Notes under the pieces: generated by a model
What the model was told of the DNA's origin: nothing
Databases searched by the model: none
The model's input: only the letters and a program-made list of their open reading frames with translations
From: Mycobacterium sp. 4858
GTDB taxonomy: Bacteria; Actinomycetota; Actinomycetes; Mycobacteriales; Mycobacteriaceae
Direction of reading: 5' to 3'
DNA length: 64,000 nt
NCBI RefSeq assembly: GCF_900240975.1
Contig: NZ_LT968776.1
Coordinates: 2,477,092-2,541,091 of the forward strand
In this document: piece by piece, positions 33,138 to 41,735 of the stretch
How the letters are laid out: each line of letters starts with the position of its first letter
Position numbering within the stretch: the stretch's first letter is position 1
Made by a program: the position numbers and the translations under genes

Positions 33138-34607
33138 ATGAGTGAGCACCTTGACGTGATCATCGTGGGCGCCGGCATCTCCGGGATCAGCGCGGCGTGG
33201 CACCTGCAGGAGCGCTGCCCGACCAAGAGCTACGCGATCCTCGAACGCCGCGACGACCTGGGCGGCACCTGGGACCTGTTCAAATACCCGGGCATCCGGT
33301 CGGACTCTGACATGTTCACCCTCGGGTTCCGGTTCAAGCCCTGGCGCTCGGCGCAGTCGATCGCCGAGGGCGCCGACATCAAGAACTACATCAAGGAGGC
33401 CGCGGTCGAGAACAAGATCGACCGGCACATCCGCTACCGCCAGCGCGTCGTCGCCGCCGATTGGTCCGACGCCGAGAACCGCTGGACCCTGATCGTCGAA
33501 TCCGATGGCGACCAGCGCGAGCTGACGTGTTCGTTCCTGTTCGCCTGCACCGGCTACTACAACTACGACGAGGGATATTCGCCGATCTTCCCCGGCGCCG
33601 AGGACTTCGAGGGCAGGATCGTCCACCCGCAGCACTGGCCGGAGGACCTCGACTACACCGGCAAGAAGATCATCGTCATCGGCTCCGGAGCCACCGCGAT
33701 CACGCTGATCCCGGCGCTGGTGAACACCGGCTCTGGCCACGTCACGATGCTGCAGCGCTCGCCGACGTACATCGGCTCGCTGCCCGGGATCGACCCGTTC
33801 GCCGAGCAGGCCAACCGGTTGCTGCCGGGCCGGCTGGCGCACATCGCGAATCGCTGGAAGGCCATCGCGTTCAGCACCTTCCAGTACCAGCTGTCGAGGA
33901 AGCGCCCGGCCTACATGCGCAAGACGTTGATGACCATGGCCAAGCGGCGCCTGCCGGAGGGCTACGACGTCGAAAAGCACTTCGGTCCGCGGTACAACGT
34001 GTGGGATCAGCGGCTGTGCCTGGCCCCCGACGGCGATTTCTTCCGCACCATCCGGCACGGCAAGGCCGACGTCGTCACCGACACCATCGACCGGTTCACC
34101 AAGACGGGGATCAGGCTCACCTCGGGCGAGGAACTGCAGGCCGACATCATCATCACCGCAACGGGATTGAACATGCAGTTACTGGGCGGGGTGCGGCCCA
34201 CCCGAAACGGGGAGCCGATCGAGCTGACATCGTTGATGACCTACAAGGGCCTGATGTTCTCCGGCGTGCCCAACTTCGCGATCACCTTCGGCTACACCAA
34301 CGCGTCGTGGACCCTCAAGGCCGACCTGGTCTCCGAGTTCGTCTGCCGGCTGCTGAACTACATGGACGACAAGGGATTTGACTTCGTTGAGCCGCAGCAC
34401 CCCGGCGCCGACGTCGACGAACTGCCGTTCATGGACTTCAACCCTGGCTATTTCCAGCGCTCGATGCACCTGCTGCCCAAGTCGGGGTCGCGCGCCCCAT
34501 GGCGGCTCAAGCAGAACTACCTCTTCGACATGCGCACCATCCGGCGCGGCAAGGTTGACGACGAGGGCCTGCGATTCGCGAAAAAGCGTGCGCCGGTTGC
34601 GGTTTAG
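33138..34607 (+). CDS. ethA: EthA, FAD-dependent Baeyer-Villiger monooxygenase
   Basis: EthA oxidises ketones and thioamides with NADPH and O2, and activates ethionamide-type prodrugs. The 489-residue product (exactly the M. tuberculosis length) has FAD motif GAGISG at residues 11-16, FAD-contacting LGGTWDLFKYPGIRSDSD, the Baeyer-Villiger fingerprint FEGRIVHPQHWP near 155, and an NADPH motif GSGATA near 182. It is divergent from ethR and under the operator between them. Its stop overlaps the convergent rraA-like gene by 4 bases. Confidence 0.97.
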   Translation: MSEHLDVIIVGAGISGISAAWHLQERCPTKSYAILERRDDLGGTWDLFKYPGIRSDSDMFTLGFRFKPWRSAQSIAEGADIKNYIKEAAVENKIDRHIRYRQRVVAADWSDAENRWTLIVESDGDQRELTCSFLFACTGYYNYDEGYSPIFPGAEDFEGRIVHPQHWPEDLDYTGKKIIVIGSGATAITLIPALVNTGSGHVTMLQRSPTYIGSLPGIDPFAEQANRLLPGRLAHIANRWKAIAFSTFQYQLSRKRPAYMRKTLMTMAKRRLPEGYDVEKHFGPRYNVWDQRLCLAPDGDFFRTIRHGKADVVTDTIDRFTKTGIRLTSGEELQADIIITATGLNMQLLGGVRPTRNGEPIELTSLMTYKGLMFSGVPNFAITFGYTNASWTLKADLVSEFVCRLLNYMDDKGFDFVEPQHPGADVDELPFMDFNPGYFQRSMHLLPKSGSRAPWRLKQNYLFDMRTIRRGKVDDEGLRFAKKRAPVAV

Positions 34608-35092
34608 GGCTTGACGGCGACGATGCCGTCGTCGTCGCTGTAGGCGATCTCACCCGGGACGAACGTCACCCCACCCAGCGTGACCTCGACGTCGCGCTCG
34701 CCGGCTCCGGTCTTGCTGCTCTTGCGGGGGTTGGTGCCCAGCGCCTTGATGCCGATGTCGAGGCCACGCAGCGCGGCGGCGTCACGCACCGCGCCGTTGA
34801 CGATGAGGCCGGCCCAGCCGTTGGCGCGGGCCAGCTCGGCGATGACGTCGCCGACCAGCGCCGAGTGCAGCGAGCCGCCGCCGTCGATCACCAGCACGCC
34901 GCCCGCACTCGGCTGGGACAGCACGGATTTCAGCAGCGCGTTGTCTTCGAAGCAGCGCACCGTGCTGATCGGCCCGGCGAATTGGTGGCGGCCACCGAAC
35001 TGGCGGAATTGGACGTCGCAACTGCGTACGTCGGGTCCGATGTCGTCGACGAGGTCGGCGGTCGGCTGGAATGACACGGTCACGCCTGACAC
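34604..35092 (-). CDS. rraA: RraA-family protein (formerly called MenG)
   Basis: A 162-residue RraA-like fold protein. In E. coli RraA inhibits RNase E; the older name MenG is no longer supported for this family, and related proteins are metal-dependent aldolases. Text matches Rv3853 closely (LVDDIGPDVRSCDVQFRQFG, GVLVIDGGGSLHSALVGDV, VNGAVRDAAALRGLDIGIKA). Two GTG starts are possible: 35092 or, three codons later, 35083 giving VTVSFQPTADL, which fits the 157-residue homologue better. It follows the hns-like gene by 20 bases on the same strand. Confidence 0.92.
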   Translation of the reverse strand: MSGVTVSFQPTADLVDDIGPDVRSCDVQFRQFGGRHQFAGPISTVRCFEDNALLKSVLSQPSAGGVLVIDGGGSLHSALVGDVIAELARANGWAGLIVNGAVRDAAALRGLDIGIKALGTNPRKSSKTGAGERDVEVTLGGVTFVPGEIAYSDDDGIVAVKP

Positions 35093-35112
35093 GGTAGCGG
35101 CTACGCGGGCGC

Positions 35113-35553
35113 TCAGTGGCGCCGCAGCTGCCGGATCAACAGGATCGCCAGCAGGCTGACGGCCAGGGCGACGATCAACGGCACCGGCGACTGGCTCAGG
35201 ACCGAACCGCGAACGTCGGGGGAAACCGGGTTGTTGGCGGCATCGACTGTGGATTTTGCTTGTGCCGCAGCGTCTTTGGCGGCCGCGGTGAGATCGCCGT
35301 TGCTTTCGATTCGCTGCTGCACCTCAAGCGGTGGCTCGGCGGCCTTCGCGGGGGGCTGGACGGCTTTGGCGGGTGCCTTCTTCGCCGGTGCCTTCTTCGC
35401 CGGTGCCTTTTTGGCGGGCGCCTTTTTCGCAGGAGCTTTCTTGGCGGGAGCTTTCGCGGCCTTCTTGACCGCCTTGGCCGGAGGCTTCTTTTCCGGCGGC
35501 GGGGTCGATGCGCCGTCGGGTTCGCTGTTGGGTTGGTCCTGCGGGTCTGCCAT
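35113..35553 (-). CDS. hns: Hns-like membrane-anchored histone-like protein
   Basis: The Rv3852 type: a nucleoid-associated protein with a basic DNA-binding region and a C-terminal membrane anchor. The 146-residue product has an acidic/Pro N-terminus, a Lys/Ala/Pro region with six near-identical KKAPA units (about residues 30-65), a helical stretch (QQRIESNGDLTAAAKDAAAQ) and a single membrane helix PLIVALAVSLLAILLIRQL just before the end. The repeats resemble histone H1 tails. Repeat number is likely to vary between strains. Confidence 0.92.
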   Translation of the reverse strand: MADPQDQPNSEPDGASTPPPEKKPPAKAVKKAAKAPAKKAPAKKAPAKKAPAKKAPAKKAPAKAVQPPAKAAEPPLEVQQRIESNGDLTAAAKDAAAQAKSTVDAANNPVSPDVRGSVLSQSPVPLIVALAVSLLAILLIRQLRRH

Positions 35554-35650
35554 GCGGCCGCTCCTTGAGCAATCTTTCAGTAGTTCTCTAGCCGACGCGG
35601 GTTCTTCGAACCCATCATGCCAGCACGGGTGCGGGCGCCTCGGCCGCCGG

Positions 35651-36163
35651 TCACGGTCGGCGCCGCAGCGCCCACACAGCGCCTCCGGCGACGAGCACCG
35701 CCGCCACCACGACGAACGGCCACACCGGGACCGCCGAGTCCCGGCCTCCGGCGTGGTCCCCGCCCGCCGGAGGCCCCGGAGTGCCGGTGCCCGGCACGGT
35801 CAGCCGGAACGACCAGGATCCGGAGACCACGTGACCGTCGGCGGAGGTCACCCGGTAATTGACGGTGTAGGTCCCGGCCGGCCCCAGCGGCCGCAGGCCG
35901 ATGCCGACCACCGCGCCCCGCACCGTGGGGTCGCCGGCGGACCACACGTTGCCGTCGGGCCCGACGACGGTCATGGCCGCGAACGTGGTCTGCAGCTGTT
36001 CGTTGAAGGTAGCGCTGACCTGCTCGGGACCGGTCGTGAGGATCGCTTTGTCGGCCGGATCGGTGGAGACGCGAGCGGCGTGCGCCGATGCCGCCGGCGC
36101 CGTCAGGGTGGCGATCATCAGCAGGGCGCCGACGCATGCGGCGGCGGCCGCCAACCGCCTCAT
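35651..36163 (-). CDS. CopC-domain copper-binding protein with C-terminal anchor
   Basis: A 170-residue secreted or anchored CopC-like protein. It has a signal peptide with an AHAARVST cleavage region, so mature protein starts at His, the usual copper ligand. A CopC immunoglobulin-like domain follows (STDPADKAILTTGPEQVSATFNE ... YRVTSADGHVVSGSWSFRL, with a second His in DGH), then a Gly/Pro linker and a C-terminal helix (VWPFVVVAAVLVAGGAVWAL). Its ATG overlaps the ycnI-like gene stop by 4 bases. Together the pair looks like an envelope copper-handling unit. Confidence 0.88.
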   Translation of the reverse strand: MRRLAAAAACVGALLMIATLTAPAASAHAARVSTDPADKAILTTGPEQVSATFNEQLQTTFAAMTVVGPDGNVWSAGDPTVRGAVVGIGLRPLGPAGTYTVNYRVTSADGHVVSGSWSFRLTVPGTGTPGPPAGGDHAGGRDSAVPVWPFVVVAAVLVAGGAVWALRRRP

Positions 36164-36843
36164 GTCCGTCGGCGGATCAGCGCAATGCAGACTCCCAGCG
36201 CGGCGAGGACCAGGGCCGCGCCGCCCAACAGTCGGGCGGTGTCGTCCGCGGATCTGGGCTGCGGCGGCGCGGTCGCCTGCTCGGTCGGCTGCCCGGGCGC
36301 CGGGTGGTGGTCGTGCGGCGCCACGGGTCCGGCGGCGAGTGCCAGCGTGGGCACGGGGTGTTCGGGTTCGCCGCCGCCGGGCTGCGGCGGCTGGTCCCAC
36401 TTCACGACGGCTCCGTCCGAATAGGTCTGCGTGGCCGGGAAGCTGGCGGTCTCGGTGTCGGGCAGCTTCACCGAGATCCGGAACAGCGCGAATTGATCGG
36501 CCGCGATCCCGCCGCCCGGCGCGGCCGTCCACGTCACCGAGTGCACGGCGCCCGATGCCGCGTCGCGGTCGAGCTTGATCGTCCACCCCGGCATGCTCTC
36601 GGCCCGCGCCGAGGCCACGTCGGGCAGGGCGACACTCAGAGCGGTGGTTAGCGCGCCCGTGTTGGATTCGTTGGGGACCTGAAAGGTGACGACTGCCATG
36701 GCGCCGCGCACCGCGTCGTCGCTGCTGGCGTGGACGTGTGCCCCGGCCGCCGGAAGGTGGGCCGCAGAGGCCAGGTAGAGGGCGACGGCGGCGGCCACCG
36801 CGATCGGGAGGCGGGCCAGCCTCGACAGTCTGCGCGGGCGCAT
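36160..36843 (-). CDS. YcnI/DUF1775-domain copper-binding protein
   Basis: A 227-residue exported protein. A basic N-terminus and signal peptide end at AAGAHVHASS; in the YcnI family the His after cleavage coordinates copper. The DUF1775 domain follows (VTFQVPNESNTGALTTALSV ... QPPQPGGGEPEHPVPTLAL, with the Trp of VKWDQPP), then a Pro/His linker and a C-terminal helix (LLGGAALVLAALGVCIALI). It is translationally coupled to the downstream CopC gene. YcnI and CopC often occur together. Confidence 0.88.
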   Translation of the reverse strand: MRPRRLSRLARLPIAVAAAVALYLASAAHLPAAGAHVHASSDDAVRGAMAVVTFQVPNESNTGALTTALSVALPDVASARAESMPGWTIKLDRDAASGAVHSVTWTAAPGGGIAADQFALFRISVKLPDTETASFPATQTYSDGAVVKWDQPPQPGGGEPEHPVPTLALAAGPVAPHDHHPAPGQPTEQATAPPQPRSADDTARLLGGAALVLAALGVCIALIRRRT

Positions 36844-36850
36844 CCGTGCG

Positions 36851-37507
36851 TCAGCTCAGCCCGAGCCGGGCCATCAGGTCCGCCTCGATGCCGTCGAGCT
36901 GCGACGAGATCGCGGCGTGGGCCGCCCGGCGTCGCGCGGCCGGCATGTTCTCCGCGGCGGTGACGGCCGCCGACAGGTCGGTGAGCCGCTCGGTGATGGC
37001 CGCTACGAACTGTTTGGTTTCGGCGTCCTTGGGCTTCTTGTCCTGCACGGCCCGCAGCGACTTCTCCGCTCCGGCGATCCGGGCGGACAGCTGCGCGCCG
37101 TGGCCGGAGAACTGCCCGATCTGGGCGAGAGGTATCCCGAGTCGATCCGCGCGGCGCTGATCGATCAGCGCACGCGCCGAGACCGCGCCGCGATAGATGA
37201 CCGGCGTGAGGACCGGCGCAAGCAACCGGGACACGGTCAGCGCCCGCCTGATGCGCGCCGGCGAAAAGATCTTGCCCTCGCGCGCCGCTTTGAGTTCGGC
37301 CTCGGCGACCTTCAACGCGGTCCGGTCGCTGTCCCGTTGGGCCTTGATCTGCGCCCTGAGGGCCTTGGCCTCCGCACGTTGGGCCGCCTTGTAACGGCGG
37401 GTCTCGTTCCTGGCGGCGAGCTTGGCCTCCAGCTTCGCGCGGGCCTTGATCGCACGGGCTTCGGCGCGACGCGTCGCGCGACTCTTTCGCTTGCGGAACA
37501 GGCCCAT
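36851..37507 (-). CDS. Lys/Ala-rich conserved mycobacterial protein (Rv3850 type)
   Basis: A 218-residue protein, the size recalled for Rv3850. The first 80 residues are highly charged and helical (RKRKSRATRRAEARAIKARA and similar, likely coiled-coil). A hydrophobic segment near 90-110 (VSRLLAPVLTPVIYRGAVSA) and a second helical half follow. No enzymatic motif is visible. It lies 7 bases upstream of the ycnI/copC pair on the same strand and could share its transcript. Function unknown. Confidence 0.8.
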   Translation of the reverse strand: MGLFRKRKSRATRRAEARAIKARAKLEAKLAARNETRRYKAAQRAEAKALRAQIKAQRDSDRTALKVAEAELKAAREGKIFSPARIRRALTVSRLLAPVLTPVIYRGAVSARALIDQRRADRLGIPLAQIGQFSGHGAQLSARIAGAEKSLRAVQDKKPKDAETKQFVAAITERLTDLSAAVTAAENMPAARRRAAHAAISSQLDGIEADLMARLGLS

Positions 37508-37643
37508 ACCCGGCCGCCTCCCCGGTCTCTCGTGGACTATCGCTTTCGCGCGTGCGCGATCCGTGAGCCAACCCTAATCGGAATGGGCGGGCGGGAGCCC
37601 TCCAGGTAGGGGCTGGCCAGCCGAGTGCGGGCGCGGGCTCGCG

Positions 37644-38042
37644 CTATGCGTCCAAGTGCTCCGCGCGGCGCAGCTCGTTGACCCGCTGCATGACCTCGTG
37701 CTGGGCCTCGGGGGATAACTCGGATGCGCGCAGGGCAATGCGGCGCACCCCGTCATCGCGAATCGTGGCCAGGAACGACAGCTCCTTGTCGAGCTTCTCG
37801 TAGTACTCGTCGTCGGTGAAGTAAGCCGGCTTGATGCGGAAGAAGTTGGCCAATGCGGCCATCGTCGCCGCCGACGGGTTGGTGCGGTTGCCCGACCGCA
37901 ACTGCGAGAGGTACGGAGCCGACATCGTGACGCCCTCAGCCTTGAGCGCCGCGATCACTTCCGCGGAGGTGTGCGGCCCGCGTCCGGGCGGATACACCGT
38001 GTCGAACAGGCGGTTCAGGCGAGCAGCGAACGTCGTGCTCAT
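37644..38042 (-). CDS. espR: EspR, nucleoid-associated regulator of ESX-1
   Basis: EspR is a dimeric DNA-binding protein that, in M. tuberculosis, activates espACD and binds many loci, affecting ESX-1 and lipid genes. The 132 residues match the family length and text (MSTTFAARLNRLFDTVYPPG; SAPYLSQLRSGNRTNPSAAT as the helix-turn-helix, about 40-60; a C-terminal dimerisation helix SPEAQHEVMQRVNELRRAE). A GGAGG ribosome site lies 8 bases before the ATG. A 540-base gene-free region upstream is where autoregulatory sites would be expected. Confidence 0.97.
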   Translation of the reverse strand: MSTTFAARLNRLFDTVYPPGRGPHTSAEVIAALKAEGVTMSAPYLSQLRSGNRTNPSAATMAALANFFRIKPAYFTDDEYYEKLDKELSFLATIRDDGVRRIALRASELSPEAQHEVMQRVNELRRAEHLDA

Positions 38043-38584
38043 TGGATATGACCTCCACTTGGCTGTAGAAGTGAACTATTACCTAGGTGTATTTGCTGAT
38101 CATGGTAGCGAGGGTTGGTGTACCTAACCAGGTGCAAACCCCCACGTATTCGGGCCGGGCGTAGCTGTAGCTTGCCGGTGCCACACTTGACGAGCGTCTA
38201 ACTGATTCGCTGGGGTGTCCACTAAATCTGCGAAACTCACAGGTTATCCGCAGAATCCGGCCTTCCGGCCAAGGTGGCGGGGCGGCGGCGCCGCGCTCGG
38301 CGAAGTGTAGAATGCGGACGTGCTGGGCAGGCGCACCGCAACGGGGCAGCAATTTATGCTTGCTTAACGCCTTATTTGCTGTCGGGTCCTTACCGCGCCC
38401 GGAATTCGGCGCGTGTGGCCGTGTCGGGGATGTGAATCGGCGTTCGTCGCGCGGTATCAGCCGCCGACTGCCGGCCGGGCCACGCGGGGTGGCGTGCGCG
38501 AAGCGGCCGACCTGACCGCGACCCCTTCAGACCGACCGGACCGGCACGCGGGACGGGCGGTAGTGCGAGCACCGGGTCGAACGA
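38043..38584. other. Intergenic region upstream of espR
   Basis: About 540 bases with no supported gene. The part next to espR is relatively AT-rich and contains TACCTAGGTAATAG on the minus strand, a possible -10 region. In M. tuberculosis a membrane-protein gene (Rv3848) occupies the far side; it is absent here. Other short open frames are Arg-rich and unconvincing. Confidence 0.45.
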
Positions 38585-39118
38585 TTACGCGGCAAGCAGC
38601 ATCGCCAGAATCGCGGTGTCCGGGTGGGAGATGGGGTCCACGCCGACTCGGCTCACCATGGACGTGATGGTCCCGTCCGCCTCGGCCTCCACCCAGGCCG
38701 CCCGATGCTCGAGTCCCAGATACGGCAACCCGGGCAGCAGGACGCATCCCGACGCCGCGCCGCTGCATTCCGGCAGGGAAGGGGTGGTCTCCGAGGGGGG
38801 ATGCAACATCAGCAGCGCCGGGGGCTGGTGATCGGCGAAATAGCCTGGCTGGATTGCCGATTCACCGAAGACGGTGCCCTCGGCGAGCACCAGGCCGACG
38901 GTGCCCGGCTCGGGGGCGTCGGGTAACTCCTCCCGGGCGCCGAACACCGTTGTCGTGGAGAGCAATCCGGGAAGTGACGCCACCCTGACCGCGACCATCA
39001 GCAACTGGGCCCACTCTTTGGTCGAATCGGGCCAACGCCCGGAGATCACAAACCCTTTCAGGGCACCACGAGCATGGAAAGGGGAAACCCCTATCGGGCG
39101 GTCAGACCCAGTCTCCAT
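38585..39118 (-). CDS. Conserved mycobacterial protein (Rv3847 type)
   Basis: A 177-residue soluble protein of unknown function, starting METGSDRPIGVSPFHARGAL, the size of Rv3847. It has alternating beta-like stretches (FVISGRWPDSTKEWAQLLMV, TVGLVLAEGTVFGESAIQPG, DHQPPALLMLHPPSETTPS) and an acidic segment (EAEADGTITSMVSRVG). No signal peptide, helix bundle or catalytic motif is evident. Its neighbours sodA and espR are in the M. tuberculosis order. Confidence 0.8.
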   Translation of the reverse strand: METGSDRPIGVSPFHARGALKGFVISGRWPDSTKEWAQLLMVAVRVASLPGLLSTTTVFGAREELPDAPEPGTVGLVLAEGTVFGESAIQPGYFADHQPPALLMLHPPSETTPSLPECSGAASGCVLLPGLPYLGLEHRAAWVEAEADGTITSMVSRVGVDPISHPDTAILAMLLAA

Positions 39119-39313
39119 TTTCGACCTCCGCGCGACGCCTCCATCCGATTAACCACACTGGTAGCTCGAATGATTAAGCATGCCTGCGGGTTCGGCGCCG
39201 TGCAACCCGACACGGCCAGTGGCGCACATGTTCTCGGAATGCCCGATTTCTCGCCGGACAAACGACAGGGGCGCCGCGCATGCCGCGCGACGCCCCTGCC
39301 GATCGAGGTGGAC

Positions 39314-39937
39314 TCAGCCGAAGATCAACCCGCCGGTCTTCGACGTGGCCGCCGCGTACCGCTTCTGCACGTCGGCCCAGTTGACGACGTTCCAGAACGC
39401 CTTGACGTAGTCCGCCTTGACGTTCTTGTACTGCAGGTAGAAGGCGTGCTCCCACATGTCGACCTGCAACAGCGGAATGATGCCGAGCGGGACATTGGCC
39501 TGCTGGTCATACAGCTGGAAGGTGAGCAGTCGATCGCCGAGCGTGTCATAGCCCAGCACCGCCCAGCCCGAACCCTGAAGGCCATTGGCGGCCGCGCTGA
39601 ACTGGGCGCGGAACTTGTCGAACGACCCGAACTGGTCGTCGATCGCGGCGGCCAGGTCGCCGGTGGGCTTGTCGCCGCCGTCCGGCGACAGATTCTTCCA
39701 CCAGATCGAGTGGTTGACGTGGCCGCCGAGATGAAACGCAAGGTTCTTTTCGTTCAGGAAGATCGCGGCGTGGTCGTCGTTGGCGCGCGCCTCTTCGAGT
39801 TTGGCAACGGCGTCGTTCACGCCCTTGACGTACGTGGCGTGGTGCTTAGTGTGATGGATCTCGTTGATCTGACCCGAGATGTGCGGTTCCAACGCTGCAT
39901 AGTCCCAGTCCAAATCGGGCAGGGTGTATTCAGCCAC
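39314..39937 (-). CDS. sodA: Superoxide dismutase (Fe)
   Basis: SodA converts superoxide to H2O2 and O2; in M. tuberculosis it is iron-dependent and is exported without a signal peptide with help from SecA2. The 207-residue product has the metal ligands H28 (INEIHHTKHH), H76 (GGHVNHSIWW), and D and H near 160 and 164 (VDMWEHAFY). The expected Trp/Tyr shell residues are present. The 200 bases downstream are gene-free. Length and sequence match mycobacterial SodA along its whole length. Confidence 0.98.
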   Translation of the reverse strand: MAEYTLPDLDWDYAALEPHISGQINEIHHTKHHATYVKGVNDAVAKLEEARANDDHAAIFLNEKNLAFHLGGHVNHSIWWKNLSPDGGDKPTGDLAAAIDDQFGSFDKFRAQFSAAANGLQGSGWAVLGYDTLGDRLLTFQLYDQQANVPLGIIPLLQVDMWEHAFYLQYKNVKADYVKAFWNVVNWADVQKRYAAATSKTGGLIFG

Positions 39938-40097
39938 GGCGTTCCTTTCTTCGATTGTCTACTAACGCTCATTCGCGCGGGCCTGCCACGCGGCGGCCAG
40001 CCGTAGACAACCCTGCTCCATGACTGCACGGACCGCAAGAATGGCTATCAGCCCCGAAGGCGGATACCCGCTCGGCGGCGAATCAAGACAGTTGGGA

Positions 40098-40253
40098 TCA
40101 AGACAAAACGATGAGGGCGAGGACCGCCAGCAGCGCGAGGGCGATCAGCCCGGCACGTAAGGCGGCGACGCTGTAGCTGTGGTTCCACGCGGGCGAGCCG
40201 GAGTACGACCTCGAGGGGGCCGGTGAACCCGGACCGAACGAATGCGTGGCCAT
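40098..40253 (-). CDS. Small single-helix membrane protein, 51 residues
   Basis: A short frame from ATG (40251-40253) to TGA. The first 28 residues are Ser/Pro/Gly-rich and polar (MATHSFGPGSPAPSRSYSGS), followed by one hydrophobic helix (LRAGLIALALLAVLALIVLS) at the very end: a tail-anchored layout. AAAGGCG lies 6-8 bases before the ATG, a reasonable ribosome site. It is isolated, in the 750-base gap between sodA and the zinc-ribbon membrane protein. No homologue recognised; coding status is inferred from the ribosome site and layout. Confidence 0.55.
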   Translation of the reverse strand: MATHSFGPGSPAPSRSYSGSPAWNHSYSVAALRAGLIALALLAVLALIVLS

Positions 40254-40502
40254 CAATCGCCTTTCACCCGCTCCTCACCCCGCGACAGTGAGGTGAGTCA
40301 CAAACAATTTTTCGCGAACGCGATCATAACGCCTCAGGGCGGGCTTGGAAAACGACGCACTGAACTGCGGGTTGGCGCAGGTGATCGGCCGCAGAATGTG
40401 ACCGGCGGTCACTCGCGCTGCGCTTCGGGTGCTTAGCAAGGCAACCCATTTCGCTCGACGGCGGTGGCGGGCTGTCCATGGCAAGACAAAAAGACCGCGG
40501 TG

Positions 40503-40600
40503 TTATCCACATGTCGAACCACGGCTAGCCGGTAGTGCTGTAGTAATGCTTCCCTTACCCACCGTCCGCGTGTGGATAAACCTGTGGAAACTGTGGATAG
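40503..40600. promoter_or_regulatory. Cluster of DnaA boxes
   Basis: TTATCCACA at 40503-40511 and its reverse complement TGTGGATAA at 40571-40579 are perfect DnaA boxes. TGTGGAAAC at 40583-40591 and TGTGGATAG at 40592-40600 are near-boxes in the same orientation, immediately adjacent. Four sites in 98 bases in a non-coding gap suggest DnaA binding, either as regulation of the following gene (start 40692) or as a DnaA-titrating site. There is no dnaA or dnaN here, so it is not the usual oriC position. Confidence 0.65.
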
Positions 40601-40691
40601 CCACGGGCGTTGGGTAGATAGCCGACTGGGCTCAGCTCGGCCGGGCCGCCGCGTCCCGCGGCGCGCATCGTCGCGAGGCTAGGCTAGTCCG

Positions 40692-41735
40692 GTGATCCAG
40701 GTGTGCTCCCAATGCGGCACGCGGTGGAACGTGCGCGAGCGGCAACGCGAGTGGTGTCCCCGCTGTCGGGGAGCGCTGATGGCGCCCTTGGCGGACGCGC
40801 CGGCGCCCGACCCGCGGTGGGGCGCAACCAACGCCGCGCCGGCGCCACGGCCGTCCGCGCCGCCGAGTTGGCAGCGCACCCCGCCGCGGCTGCCCCCGGG
40901 CTTCCGCTGGATAGCGGTGCGCCCGGGCGCCGCTCCGCCCACCAGGCGCGGACGGCGTCCGCTCGGCCCCACGCCGCGTTATGCCGTGATCCCGCGCTGG
41001 GGCCTGGCCGACCGCATCGAGCCAACGCCGGCGGCCGCCCAAACCGGGGCGCACGCGCCGTCGGCGCCGAGGATCCGCACCACGCTGTTCGTCAGCGTCC
41101 TCACCCTCGGCATAGCCGCCCTGGTCTACGCGGTGCGGTACGTGCTGTTGATCATCAATCGGAACACCTTGTTGAACTCCTGGGTCGCCGCCGGGGCGGA
41201 CTGGCTCGGCATCCTGGCCAGCGTCGCCGCGATCGCGGCGGTGTTTACTTCCGGCGTGATGCTGATCCGCTGGCTGATCGCCCGCCGCGCCGCCGTGTTC
41301 GCGCACCACGGTCTGCCCGAGCCGCGGTCCACCCGAACGCTGTGGGCGGGGTGCATCGTGCCGCTGGCCAATCTGTTGTGGGCGCCGGTCTACGTCATCG
41401 AGCTGGCGATCCTGGAAGAGCACTACGGCCGGATACGTCGACCCATCGTCCAGTGGTGGATCGCGTGGGTCGCCAGCTACCTGGTCTCCGTCTTCGCCAT
41501 GGCGACCAGCTTCGCCAGGGATGCCCAGGGCATCGCCAACAACACGATGACGATGGTTTTCGCCTACCTGCTCGCCGCACTCACCGTGGCCGCCGCGGCC
41601 CGGGTCTTCGAGGACTTCGAGCGCAAACCGGTCGAGCGGCCCGCGCACCGCTGGGTCGTGGTCTCCAACGACTCGGCGCCGACATCGCGCCCGGTTGAGC
41701 TGGAGGGTCAGGAAGCGGCAGCATTAGGCGTATGA
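40692..41735 (+). CDS. Zinc-ribbon membrane protein, DUF4328 type (Rv3843c)
   Basis: A 347-residue protein starting at GTG. The N-terminus has a zinc ribbon (CSQCGTRWNVRERQREWCPRC: CxxC near 5-8 and 22-25), then a Pro/Arg-rich linker to about residue 110. Four or so membrane segments follow (near 112-140, 160-190, 215-238 and 260-310) in the DUF4328 pattern (LWAGCIVPLANLLWAPVYVIEL). Function unknown. Its end overlaps glpQ1 by 4 bases, so the two are coupled. The DnaA-box cluster lies just upstream. Confidence 0.85.
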   Translation: MIQVCSQCGTRWNVRERQREWCPRCRGALMAPLADAPAPDPRWGATNAAPAPRPSAPPSWQRTPPRLPPGFRWIAVRPGAAPPTRRGRRPLGPTPRYAVIPRWGLADRIEPTPAAAQTGAHAPSAPRIRTTLFVSVLTLGIAALVYAVRYVLLIINRNTLLNSWVAAGADWLGILASVAAIAAVFTSGVMLIRWLIARRAAVFAHHGLPEPRSTRTLWAGCIVPLANLLWAPVYVIELAILEEHYGRIRRPIVQWWIAWVASYLVSVFAMATSFARDAQGIANNTMTMVFAYLLAALTVAAAARVFEDFERKPVERPAHRWVVVSNDSAPTSRPVELEGQEAAALGV

